Shown here one piece after another: positions 19,870 through 27,958 of a stretch of 56,776 nt of DNA. Location: assembly GCA_000993535.1 (NCBI GenBank), contig LBWG01000002.1:1-56776 (forward strand), read 5' to 3'. The translations under genes were made by a program, and so were the position numbers. The notes under the pieces were generated by a model. It did no database searches. It had not been told where the DNA came from and worked only from the letters and a program-made list of their open reading frames with translations. Source of the stretch: Candidatus Uhrbacteria bacterium GW2011_GWF2_39_13 (lineage in GTDB: Bacteria > Patescibacteriota > Patescibacteriia > UBA9934 > GWF2-40-263). The first letter of the stretch is position 1. Every line of letters begins with the position of its first letter.

Positions 19870-21000
19870 ATGACATCTCTTTGCCCCAATCCAGACATCT
19901 GCGGGTCCTGTTCTTGGTCTCATATCCCCTACCAAAAACAACTCCTTCAAAAACTTTCAGATATCAACGGATCTTTTAAGATAAAAAACGTGGATCTAAT
20001 CTGTGAAACGATTTTACCATCTCCTGTTACGGAACATTATCGCAATCGCATGGATTTTGTCATCGACTTTGAAGGTCGTGTAGGAATGCGAGAAAAAGGA
20101 AAATGGTGGAAAGTGATTGATGAACACACTTGTTTTTTGGCTGATAAAAAAATTGAAGATCTGTTTCATGTGGTACGAGCGTGGGTGAAATCATCTGGAC
20201 TCTCTTACTACGATCGTAAAAGCCATAGCGGTCTTTTGCGATACGCTGTCATCAGATCTACAACCTTAGGAGAAACCATGATCAATATCATCACGTCTGT
20301 TCCAGAAGATGAAAAAGAATCTTCTTCCCTTCGAGAATCCCTTACTCGTCTAGCAAAAGAACCCACTGCGACAACTCTCATTTGGTCTCAAAACAGCACG
20401 ATCACTGATATCAGTTTTGGAGACATCGTACAAACAATTTCAGGTCCTGGGTTTATACAAGAACGGATTGAATCCTTTGTGTATCGTATCAGTCCAAATG
20501 CCTTCTTTCAGACAAATCCTCATGGAGCCAAGATCCTTCTTGAAACCGTTACTGCATTTTGTGGTGATATACACCAAAAAACGCTCTTGGATTTGTATTG
20601 CGGGTCAGGATTCTTTTCTATCGCTTTAGCACAAAAAACTCAAACATGTATCGGAGTAGAAATGAGTAAAGAAGCCATTGTCGATGCTCGAATAAACTCA
20701 GAAATCAATCAAAGAACCATTCAATATCATGATGCCAAAATGGAGGAATTCGATTGGAAAGACGTTGGTGCTGATGTAGTTATTCTTGATCCTCCTCGCA
20801 GCGGGATGCATGACAAAGTTCTGGAGGATATCCTGCATGTTAAACCAAAACATATTGTCTACATCTCCTGCAACTACAAAAATTTTGCCAGAGAGATGGT
20901 ACAATTACAGCAATACTATAAGGTGGAAGCCATGCGTGCGATAGATCTGTTTCCCCATACCCCTCATGTCGAACTTGTTACTTCTTTGATTCTTAAATAA
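19870..21000 (+). CDS. TrmA/RlmD-family RNA (uracil-5-)-methyltransferase
   Basis: Cys cluster CPNPDICGSCSWSHIPYQKQL; LLDLYCGSGFFSIALA; ILDPPRSGMH; YISCNYKNFAREM. Confidence 0.92.
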   Translation: MTSLCPNPDICGSCSWSHIPYQKQLLQKLSDINGSFKIKNVDLICETILPSPVTEHYRNRMDFVIDFEGRVGMREKGKWWKVIDEHTCFLADKKIEDLFHVVRAWVKSSGLSYYDRKSHSGLLRYAVIRSTTLGETMINIITSVPEDEKESSSLRESLTRLAKEPTATTLIWSQNSTITDISFGDIVQTISGPGFIQERIESFVYRISPNAFFQTNPHGAKILLETVTAFCGDIHQKTLLDLYCGSGFFSIALAQKTQTCIGVEMSKEAIVDARINSEINQRTIQYHDAKMEEFDWKDVGADVVILDPPRSGMHDKVLEDILHVKPKHIVYISCNYKNFAREMVQLQQYYKVEAMRAIDLFPHTPHVELVTSLILK

Positions 21001-21018
21001 TCTGACCACCTCTCTTTT

Positions 21019-21870
21019 ATGCCTAAATCTGGTTTCGTTGTCATGATCGGTCGTTCAAACGTGGGCAAATCCACTCTCATGAACACCATCGTCGGTTCAA
21101 AAATTGCTATTACCACACCAAAGCCTCAGACCACGCGTCTTCCTATTCAAGGAATTATCACCCGTGAAGAAGGTCAGATGGTGTTCGTGGATACTCCAGG
21201 AATTCTCAAAGGAGAAAAAGATCTACTTTCAAAAAGGCTTGCGGAATCTGTTCGTGCCTCACTCAACGACGTAGATGTCATTATTTATGTCGTCGATCCG
21301 ACGCGTGAAATAGGACAAGAAGAACACGAGGTTATGCGTACCATTGCCTCTTTGCAAAAACCGAAAATTTTAGTCATCAATAAAATAGATGCGAAAATAA
21401 AACCATTCCTTGATTTCTACCGAGATCTTTCACAAGACTACACAGCGACATTTGAGGTCTCCGCATTAAAAGGAACAAACATCAATCACCTTGTTAAAAA
21501 ATTGTTTGAATTGCTTCCTGAAGGTGAATATTATTACCCAGAACATCAGCTCACGAACATGTCAAACAAAGTGTGGTTAGCAGAACTTATTCGAGAAAAA
21601 CTTTTTCTACGTTTGCGACAAGAAGTACCCTATAGTACTCATGTAGAAGTTAGTGAAGTCGAAGAACGACCCAATGGAATGATGTACATTGCCGGAACAA
21701 TTTTTACAAATGACGATCGCTATAAACGGATGATTATTGGACAAGGAGGTCGTGGCATTCGTGAAATCGGTCAATCGACCAGACACGAACTTGAAGCGGT
21801 TCTCAATACAAAAGTCTTCCTTGATCTGACGGTAGAAGTTGATACCCACTGGATGGCAAAATTCGGATAG
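21019..21870 (+). CDS. era: GTPase Era
   Basis: GRSNVGKSTLMNTIVGSKIAITTPKPQTTR; DTPG; NKID; C-terminal KH domain MIIGQGGRGIREIGQSTRHELE. Confidence 0.95.
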   Translation: MPKSGFVVMIGRSNVGKSTLMNTIVGSKIAITTPKPQTTRLPIQGIITREEGQMVFVDTPGILKGEKDLLSKRLAESVRASLNDVDVIIYVVDPTREIGQEEHEVMRTIASLQKPKILVINKIDAKIKPFLDFYRDLSQDYTATFEVSALKGTNINHLVKKLFELLPEGEYYYPEHQLTNMSNKVWLAELIREKLFLRLRQEVPYSTHVEVSEVEERPNGMMYIAGTIFTNDDRYKRMIIGQGGRGIREIGQSTRHELEAVLNTKVFLDLTVEVDTHWMAKFG

Positions 21871-21879
21871 AAGCGTGAA

Positions 21880-21914
21880 AATTTAAAAACGGGCTAATCA
21901 CCCGTTTTTAAATT
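21880..21914. terminator. bidirectional intrinsic terminator between convergent genes
   Basis: AATTTAAAAACGGG-CTAATCA-CCCGTTTTTAAATT perfect inverted repeat. Confidence 0.85.
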
Positions 21915-22859
21915 AATCTCTGAAATTTCGTAGCCTGCAAATCCTTTTGCTAAACTCTCTTTGCTAAAAATTTTAAGATTCCCTTGTGAAAGCGGGGTGA
22001 GTTGAATTTCTAAGATGAGAGGATTTTCGGGATTAGCGAGAATCTTATACTGCGCAAACGCATTCTTCGCTTCCACAACTCTGACTTTCGTTCTTACGCC
22101 ATCAACCTCTAACGTAAAGATGCCCCAAGATGGATCCGCCTTAATCGTTGTTGTATTTTTTGTCGTCGCTTCCTCTGATTGGTTTGTTGGTTGTGAATCT
22201 TTTCCAGTGAGCAATGAGAGAAAACCGCCTATTTGATCAATAAAAGTTTTTGCCTGCGTTGTCGCTTCTTCGACGTTTGATAAAGACTCATCAAATAAAC
22301 CCAGACTCACCTTTGTCGATCGTGTATTAATGAGTTCATTATATTGAGTCTGAGAAAGCCAAATAAGGGACTCTTCCACCATTCCCCCGTCACCCACAGG
22401 CCACTGTTGGGGAAGCATCAATGTCGTGGCCGCTGATAATGATTCCGAAGTAATGGTTCCTGTTTGGAGATTTTGCTCATAAACGGGTTCAGGAGCCTCT
22501 GGAATCTCAACTCCCACAGGAGACTGCGCATACTCAGATTCGTACGCCTCCCTTGCTGCTTTAGATTCAGTTGTTTCAACAGGCACTAAACTCTTCCACG
22601 TTAAATCAACTTTTTGATTTGGAATCCACTGATTGAGTGTGACAGTGCGTTCTTGTTCATCTGCTCCCGACCATTCAACAACAGAACCTCCCAACCCTAA
22701 AACCGTGGGACGCAAGACAAACTCATCTCCAACAGAAAAAGAAAGCACAGATGCCGCTTCCTCTGGAGTTAGATTCGAGACAGGTGGAGAAACACAACCA
22801 GAACCTACAAACAATAAACAGAAAAGTCCTGTACCAAGCTGTCTCGAAAAGATGTTCAT
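21894..22859 (-). CDS. putative lipoprotein
   Basis: Signal peptide with lipobox LLFVGSGC; no recognised family. Confidence 0.65.
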   Translation of the reverse strand: MNIFSRQLGTGLFCLLFVGSGCVSPPVSNLTPEEAASVLSFSVGDEFVLRPTVLGLGGSVVEWSGADEQERTVTLNQWIPNQKVDLTWKSLVPVETTESKAAREAYESEYAQSPVGVEIPEAPEPVYEQNLQTGTITSESLSAATTLMLPQQWPVGDGGMVEESLIWLSQTQYNELINTRSTKVSLGLFDESLSNVEEATTQAKTFIDQIGGFLSLLTGKDSQPTNQSEEATTKNTTTIKADPSWGIFTLEVDGVRTKVRVVEAKNAFAQYKILANPENPLILEIQLTPLSQGNLKIFSKESLAKGFAGYEISEINLKTGD

Positions 22860-22864
22860 ATATT

Positions 22865-23131
22865 TTAATCAGTCAAAACTTCTCCATTGGCCCACGCTCT
22901 CACACGTTCCTCTGTTGTAGCGCCACAAATAGATTGACCTGAATCTGTGTTGACAAAAAAAGGAACTCCTCCACATTTTTCATTATCGGCTTTTTCAAAC
23001 TGGTGAGCGTTTTCTTCATTATGCCAGGTCTCTTTTTTTTCAATGACTTTCCCCTCTTGAATCAATTCGTCAATGATCGACATCATATGATGACAATGTG
23101 GACATTCTTCTCCGTAGAAAAAATAAAGCAT
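22865..23131 (-). CDS. small thioredoxin-fold protein (CPHC redox motif)
   Basis: MLYFFYGEECPHCHHMMSII…CGGVPFFVN (CxxC plus cis-Pro region). Confidence 0.75.
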   Translation of the reverse strand: MLYFFYGEECPHCHHMMSIIDELIQEGKVIEKKETWHNEENAHQFEKADNEKCGGVPFFVNTDSGQSICGATTEERVRAWANGEVLTD

Positions 23132-23171
23132 ATCGCTAGATTCGTAGATAGTTAGGTGCTAAAATTTTAAC

Positions 23172-23819
23172 ATGCCTCTAAAGATTATCACAGCCGTTTT
23201 GTTTTTACTGATCATGGGTTTGCTCTTCACCCAACGTTTTTCTCTTCCTAAAGAACTGTCTGTTCGTATCACTGCTGGAGCTGGTGAAGACGCAGGGTAT
23301 GGATTCGGAGAAAAGCTTCGACGAGGTTCTCTTATTGAAACCCAAAACGGATTTCTCAAAATAACTATTGAAGAGAAATTGCACGATGTAGACCAAGCTC
23401 AAACAAACATTTGGCTCTCAAAAAATACAACGATTGAACTGGAGTGCTTATATCAAAATGAACTCGTGATTCGATTGATAAAAGGACGCATTTTAACCCA
23501 AACTCAAGCAGAAACTCCTTTAGTCATAAAAACTAATCATACTAAACAGTTTTTATATAAAGGAACGGCTTCATTCGTAAACTACGATTTTCTAGAAACG
23601 ATTCATGTCATTCCTTTAAAAGATTCCTCTGTACAAACGAAGATACCCGAAACAAACGAATCTTTTACTGAATCAGTTCCTTATTCTATTCATGAAACAA
23701 TTCCTGTTTCCCATAAATTTCTTGAGATAAATTTACTCGCAGGAGATTCTGCAAATTTTTACCAATGGACGAATACACTACATTTTCTTGACATGAGCCC
23801 TACAATCTTCTATAACTAG
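23172..23819 (+). CDS. membrane-anchored FecR-like protein
   Basis: N-terminal TM; GEKLRRGSLIETQNGFLKITIE… and TTIELECLYQNELVIRLIKGRILTQTQ resemble a FecR fold. Confidence 0.5.
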   Translation: MPLKIITAVLFLLIMGLLFTQRFSLPKELSVRITAGAGEDAGYGFGEKLRRGSLIETQNGFLKITIEEKLHDVDQAQTNIWLSKNTTIELECLYQNELVIRLIKGRILTQTQAETPLVIKTNHTKQFLYKGTASFVNYDFLETIHVIPLKDSSVQTKIPETNESFTESVPYSIHETIPVSHKFLEINLLAGDSANFYQWTNTLHFLDMSPTIFYN

Positions 23820-23855
23820 GGCGCGGGGTAGAGCAGCCAGGCAGCTCGTCGGGCT

Positions 23856-24529
23856 CAATACCGTGAGATCACTAATAAATTGCAATGAGTACAAAACTCA
23901 AAGGCGATATTGCCGAACAAGCAGCGATTCTTCATGCCTTAAAGCAAGGATGGGGATGTTTGCTACCAATTGGCGATCGACTTCCATACGATGTCGCATT
24001 CGATATCAATGGATCTCTGGTGCGTGTCCAAGTCAAAAATGCTTGGATGAAAAAAGATTCTGGAAATTATGTCGTAGATAACCGTCGCACAAAGACGAAT
24101 CGACGAATCATGAAACGAGAATCTTACAAAAAGTCAGATTTCGACTTTGCACTCGTCTACTTGGAAGATAAAGATCTATTCTATATCTTCCCCGTTGAAG
24201 TATTCATCAGTTACGGAAGCGAGATTCATATCGTTGAATCTCAAAAACGTCAACGAAAGCCGCGCTCCTCTGAATTCAGAGAAGCCTGGCATTTTATCTC
24301 ACAATGGGCTGCACAAAAAGAAATTTCTGTGTGAATCCTGTCAAATTCGGGGAAGTCTTTAACATGATAATCCCGAGCCAATCCCTCCTTTGCTAAAGCT
24401 TCGGAAGGAAGGTGTAGAGACTTAATGGCAGGCACCCTCACTATTAGAAATAATAGAAGGGTGAAGAGAAAGTCCAGACCACAAATTCTTTCGTAGATGA
24501 AAGAAGCAGTGAAAACTGTAGTTGGTAAG
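23856..24529 (+). mobile_element. group I (IC3-like) self-splicing intron in tRNA-fMet
   Basis: 5' exon ends in U33, intron ends in G; core-like elements after the ORF: AATCCCGAGCCAATCCC, P6-like TCCTT…AAGGA, P7-like GTGTAGAGACTT…AGAGAAAGTCC, 3' GTGAAAACTGTAGTTGGTAAG. Confidence 0.85.
23885..24334 (+). CDS. intron-encoded PD-(D/E)XK homing endonuclease, I-Ssp6803I-like
   Basis: 149-aa ORF inside the intron: GDIAEQAAIL…LPYDVAFDINGSLVRVQVKNAW active-site pattern; size and host gene match I-Ssp6803I. Confidence 0.85.
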   Translation: MSTKLKGDIAEQAAILHALKQGWGCLLPIGDRLPYDVAFDINGSLVRVQVKNAWMKKDSGNYVVDNRRTKTNRRIMKRESYKKSDFDFALVYLEDKDLFYIFPVEVFISYGSEIHIVESQKRQRKPRSSEFREAWHFISQWAAQKEISV

Positions 24530-24568
24530 CATAACCCGAAGGTCGTCGGTTCAAATCCGACCCCCGCA

Positions 24569-24601
24569 ACACAAAACTCGTGCACTGCACGAGTTTTGTG
24601 T
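24569..24601 (+). terminator. strong hairpin abutting the tRNA-fMet 3' end, probable terminator
   Basis: ACACAAAACTCGTGC-ACT-GCACGAGTTTTGTGT perfect 15-bp stem. Confidence 0.7.
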
Positions 24602-24860
24602 TTGGAAAAAAACAGCGCACCCACGATCAGCGGATATTCACGTGGGTGAACTGTATCTGCGATATGAGTGCGTGCGTCATGGATTTTGTAAAAACCAGAC
24701 CGTCAGAGAGCTTCCGATGGGGAAGTTTCTTGCTGACCAGCGGGGTCAGTCGTTGTCAGGCGACCTTGGTCATACGAGTGGGCAGGTTGTGCCACCAGAC
24801 ACAGCTGGGCTCGAAAACCGAGGTATAACCAAAGAAGGCGTCGTTGAAAACGAGTTGACG

Positions 24861-25202
24861 TCAGTCTTCCTCGTACCCGTCTGGTGCGAACGCCCGAAGA
24901 ATGAGCCCTGAGCACATGGAGGCCACGAACACCATCACCATCGACGTGATAAACCAGTCAATGATGAAGTGAGTCCGCGGAATAATCTCGATCGGGTACC
25001 AAGCGGTAACCGGGAACGAGATCCATACACTCGTACAGAAGGGACACCCCAGCAACTTGCCCAACCACTTGCTCTTGGATTGGGCGAACATACGAAGCGG
25101 CCTGAAAATCCCCGCTTTGGAGATCGTCATGGCCATTACCGAAACAGCAGCTCCAAGGTGAACGAAATACAGAAGCTGGAGACTCATCACCAGCACCCAC
25201 AA
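24861..25202 (-). CDS. small membrane protein, DUF1360-like
   Basis: TISKAGIFRPLRMFAQSKSKWLGKLLGCPFCTSVWISFPVTAWY resembles the CPFCxSxW motif of DUF1360. Confidence 0.55.
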   Translation of the reverse strand: MWVLVMSLQLLYFVHLGAAVSVMAMTISKAGIFRPLRMFAQSKSKWLGKLLGCPFCTSVWISFPVTAWYPIEIIPRTHFIIDWFITSMVMVFVASMCSGLILRAFAPDGYEED

Positions 25203-25411
25203 CGATGCTTGATCACATCGAGCTCACGCTGGCGTTGATCCCGCGTGGTCGGGTCGGTTTCCGCGAGGACAGCGTCGATCGCGGCGATCACCCCATCGAT
25301 GCACGGGTTCTCCATGTCGGCGCCATCGAGACTAGCAGCGTTGTTGTCTCCGCCCTTCCTGTTTATCTTCCTACGCTTCTTTAGGTCGAAATTCATATGA
25401 TCTCCTATCAA
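25187..25411 (-). CDS. hypothetical small protein
   Basis: 74-aa ORF between two same-strand genes in the GC-rich island. Confidence 0.5.
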   Translation of the reverse strand: MIGDHMNFDLKKRRKINRKGGDNNAASLDGADMENPCIDGVIAAIDAVLAETDPTTRDQRQRELDVIKHRCGCW

Positions 25412-26146
25412 TTAATGGAGGGTGCAGAAGGGATGAATGCCGACCACCGCATCCTTCTTGTCCCCGATGAAATCGCTAAGTGCGTCGCTGCAATCGAGAT
25501 CTCGACTCTCGTGGAACACCTGGGTGATCGCCAAATCGATGTCCATCGACGTAATGCCACTTGCCGACCCGGACGCAATGTCGCGGTGCATGGCCAGAGA
25601 CGTAGCACGATCGACGATACCGGCGATCATAGCTCCAGACGACATATGCCCCAAGGTGAAACACTTAACATCGTGGACGATGTCGTTCTCGACACGCATG
25701 TCCACCTTGTAGAGCACGTGCTTCGAGGAGAAGAGGGTATTCGAGGCATAGTCAGCCATGTCATTGATGCCACAGTCCATCTGGATAGGCTTGCTGCCCA
25801 GGTGAAGGCGGAAGATCTCCTCGCTCGCCTTCCGGTGCGGACGTGTGACCTTGATCTTGCGGTCGATACGGCCATCGCGTACTACGGCGGGGTCAAGGAT
25901 GTCGGGACGATTGGTGGCAAGTATCATGAACGAACCCGAGTCATCGAGTCCGTCCATCTCAGCGAGGAACATCGGAACGATGGTGCGTTCCATGTCCGAG
26001 CTGATGCCTGAGCCACGACGTCCGAGGATCGCATCCGCTTCATCGATGAAGATGACAGCGGGGTAGCCGTGTCTTGACTTGTGTTCCCGTGCGCGCACGA
26101 AGAGCGATCGAATAGTGGTCTCAGACGAGCCGACCCAGCGATCCAA
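25412..26146 (-). CDS. ARC/Mpa/PAN-like AAA ATPase, C-terminal fragment (frameshifted)
   Basis: DRWVGSSETTIRSLFVRAREH…PAVIFIDEADAILGRRGSGISSDMERTIVPMFLAEMDGL…NRPDILDPAVVRDGRIDRKIKV. Confidence 0.8.
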   Translation of the reverse strand: MDRWVGSSETTIRSLFVRAREHKSRHGYPAVIFIDEADAILGRRGSGISSDMERTIVPMFLAEMDGLDDSGSFMILATNRPDILDPAVVRDGRIDRKIKVTRPHRKASEEIFRLHLGSKPIQMDCGINDMADYASNTLFSSKHVLYKVDMRVENDIVHDVKCFTLGHMSSGAMIAGIVDRATSLAMHRDIASGSASGITSMDIDLAITQVFHESRDLDCSDALSDFIGDKKDAVVGIHPFCTLH

Positions 26147-27279
26147 AACTCGGGACCTTTGACGTAGATGTAGCCCGTGGTGGGGGCATCGACGTCGTAG
26201 ATCTTTCCGAGCGAGGTAGCGGTGGCCTTCGCGAGCATCGTCTTGCCACAGCCTGGAGGACCATAGAGGAGGATACCCTTGGCAGCCTTCTTGCCGTAAC
26301 GGATGAAGATGTCAGGGTGTAGATGAGGTAGCTCGATCACCTCCCGGATCGCAAGCTTAGCTTCTTCCAGTCCTCCGATGTCGTCCCAACAGACCGAGAT
26401 ACCCGTCGGCACTCTGAAACGGTTGTCCTCCTTGCCAAGGTTGCGCAACACGATGCTTTCTGTGTCATCCAGAACGACCTTGACGCCGACCTCGAGCTGA
26501 CCCTTGAAACGACCCGCGAAGACGATGCGTGGCGTGTCCGTGCCCGACACCTCTATGGTGCTGGAGTCGATCACGCGTTGAACCAGGTAGATGGCTCCCA
26601 TTGAGGCAGCCTCACCGATCACGTCGACGATCTGCATGCTCTCTGCAACGATCCGAACCCAGTCGCCGACGGTCGGTTTCGTATCCTTCGGGATGAAGAC
26701 CTCGACGCGACGTCCTTCATAGAGGACGACCGCACGTGAACGCTTTAAGAAGGCTCGGAAGTCGACGTCTTTGATGGGCTTGATGGGCTTCTTGTGCGGT
26801 TTGTCGATCAGCTCAAAAAAATTGAAGAATCGATCCATATCACAGGTGACGACTCTATCGCCATCATACTGGACGACCGCAATGACTTCGTTTGTGAACC
26901 CCACGACCTGTAACTTCAAGGCTTGAAAGAGCTCTTTACGGAGGTTGGTGTTTCGCCTGGTTCGTAGGAGGTCACCGACCTTGATGATCTTGCCATTGTA
27001 GGTGACCTCAGTATGCTCGGAGGTACTGATCGTCACATCGTTGATCCCAATGAAGTTCTTGCCGAAGTTGAACTTCGGAGCTTCTTTCTCGATCGACTCT
27101 TCCTCTTCCCCTTCTCCAACGTCGATCGACTCGATGAGCTCGATGACGAGCGCCTGGACGAAGGGTGGAGCGGACAGGTCTTCGATGATCTGCCGCTGCT
27201 CCTGCAGCTTGGCGCGAGCCAATTCGAGCGTCGAGCGAAGTTCTTTGTTTTCCTGTTGTAGGACTTGTGCTTCGGACAT
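25924..27279 (-). CDS. ARC/Mpa/PAN-like AAA ATPase, N-terminal part (coiled coil, OB-like region, Walker A); genuine coding ends near 26145
   Basis: N-term coiled coil; DIGGLEEAKLAIREVIELPHLHPDIFIRYGKKAAKGILLYGPPGCGKTMLAKATA; then shifts frame at KGPEF. Confidence 0.8.
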   Translation of the reverse strand: MSEAQVLQQENKELRSTLELARAKLQEQRQIIEDLSAPPFVQALVIELIESIDVGEGEEEESIEKEAPKFNFGKNFIGINDVTISTSEHTEVTYNGKIIKVGDLLRTRRNTNLRKELFQALKLQVVGFTNEVIAVVQYDGDRVVTCDMDRFFNFFELIDKPHKKPIKPIKDVDFRAFLKRSRAVVLYEGRRVEVFIPKDTKPTVGDWVRIVAESMQIVDVIGEAASMGAIYLVQRVIDSSTIEVSGTDTPRIVFAGRFKGQLEVGVKVVLDDTESIVLRNLGKEDNRFRVPTGISVCWDDIGGLEEAKLAIREVIELPHLHPDIFIRYGKKAAKGILLYGPPGCGKTMLAKATATSLGKIYDVDAPTTGYIYVKGPEFWIAGSARLRPLFDRSSCAHGNTSQDTATPLSSSSMKRMRSSDVVAQASARTWNAPSFRCSSLRWTDSMTRVRS

Positions 27280-27355
27280 GGTGTGTCCTTCCTTTTTTGA
27301 GTTTGAAAATTCATGTCAGAAAATCCACATGCAGAATGGATAAGGCTGACAAAAA

Positions 27356-27384
27356 AAAATACAGAAAAAATCGATTTCTGTCAA
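27356..27384 (-). promoter_or_regulatory. sigma70-like promoter for the AAA island operon
   Basis: Minus strand TTGACA-17 nt-TATTTT upstream of the 27279 start. Confidence 0.6.
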
Positions 27385-27450
27385 TCATCATCACATCGTC
27401 TAAACCCACATTTCTCATTTCTTTCAAAAAATGCTAAAATTTCTATACTT

Positions 27451-27915
27451 ATGACGCTTACCACTCATGCGACATTAGGGGCTGTAATTGGACATGCAAC
27501 TGGAAATCCCCTTCTCGCTTTTATTTTCGGATTCATCTCACATTTCTTGATCGACATGATCCCTCATGGGGATACCGGTATTTCTGACAATTTTCGTGTT
27601 CATAAAAAACGTCGCAAACAAGCCGTTGCTTATGTGATGGTCGATGCTGTTTTTGCGATCTTTTTTGTTCTTCTTTTAGCAAACACTCGTGATATCGAAT
27701 CCGTACGAACATTTAGCTGGGGAATCATAGGAGGTGTCTTACCAGATCTTATTGTGGGACTCTACGAAATCACCAAAACCCCATTACTACTTTGGTTCAA
27801 TAAACTTCATTTCTTCTTTCACGATTTCTTCACCAAACGCAAAGGCGACGTCCCTCTCTATTATGCCATCTTGGCTCAGATTGTCTTGATTGCTTATTTA
27901 CAGACGAAATTATAG
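27451..27915 (+). CDS. integral membrane protein, hypothetical (YdjM/metal-dependent-hydrolase-like architecture)
   Basis: MTLTTHATLGAVIGHATGNPLLAFIFGFISHFLIDMIPHGD; ORF track start 27313. Confidence 0.65.
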   Translation: MTLTTHATLGAVIGHATGNPLLAFIFGFISHFLIDMIPHGDTGISDNFRVHKKRRKQAVAYVMVDAVFAIFFVLLLANTRDIESVRTFSWGIIGGVLPDLIVGLYEITKTPLLLWFNKLHFFFHDFFTKRKGDVPLYYAILAQIVLIAYLQTKL

Positions 27916-27924
27916 AAGATAAAT

Positions 27925-27958
27925 AAATAACATCTCTCACGAATGAGAGATGTTATTT
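27925..27958. terminator. bidirectional intrinsic terminator
   Basis: AAATAACATCTCTCA-CGAA-TGAGAGATGTTATTT between convergent genes. Confidence 0.85.

Larger units (their letters stand above)
23822..24569 (+). tRNA. initiator tRNA-fMet (CAU) interrupted by a group I intron; exons 23822-23855 and 24530-24569; CCA not encoded
   Basis: Exons join to CGCGGGGTAGAGCAGCCAGGCAGCTCGTCGGGCT|CATAACCCGAAGGTCGTCGGTTCAAATCCGACCCCCGCAA; C1xA72 mismatch and GGG/CCC anticodon stem are initiator signatures. Confidence 0.93.

Noticed and set aside
24250-24624. Minus-strand 124-aa ORF over the intron core and tRNA (also + ORFs 24522-24911 and 24580-24828)
   Set aside because: They read through tRNA exons, the intron core and the 24569-24601 palindrome; the shared HKTR(A)…HEFCV peptide comes from the inverted repeat. 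Artefactual.
25397-26011. Plus-strand 204-aa ORF and other long ORFs opposite the AAA gene
   Set aside because: Antisense open frames typical of GC-rich DNA; the minus strand has clear AAA motifs.
26140-26150. Programmed -1 ribosomal frameshift in the AAA gene
   Set aside because: GAG TTT TGG is not an X XXY YYZ slippery site and tRNA-Phe re-pairing at GTT would be poor; homopolymer error or mutation is simpler.
25412-27279. AAA ATPase as a proteasome-docking activator
   Set aside because: No HbYX C-terminus and no proteasome subunit in the window; kept only as a family resemblance.
27280-27450. attR-like copy of the tRNA-fMet 3' end at the far edge of the GC-rich island
   Set aside because: No match to GGTTCAAATCCGACCCCCGC seen there.
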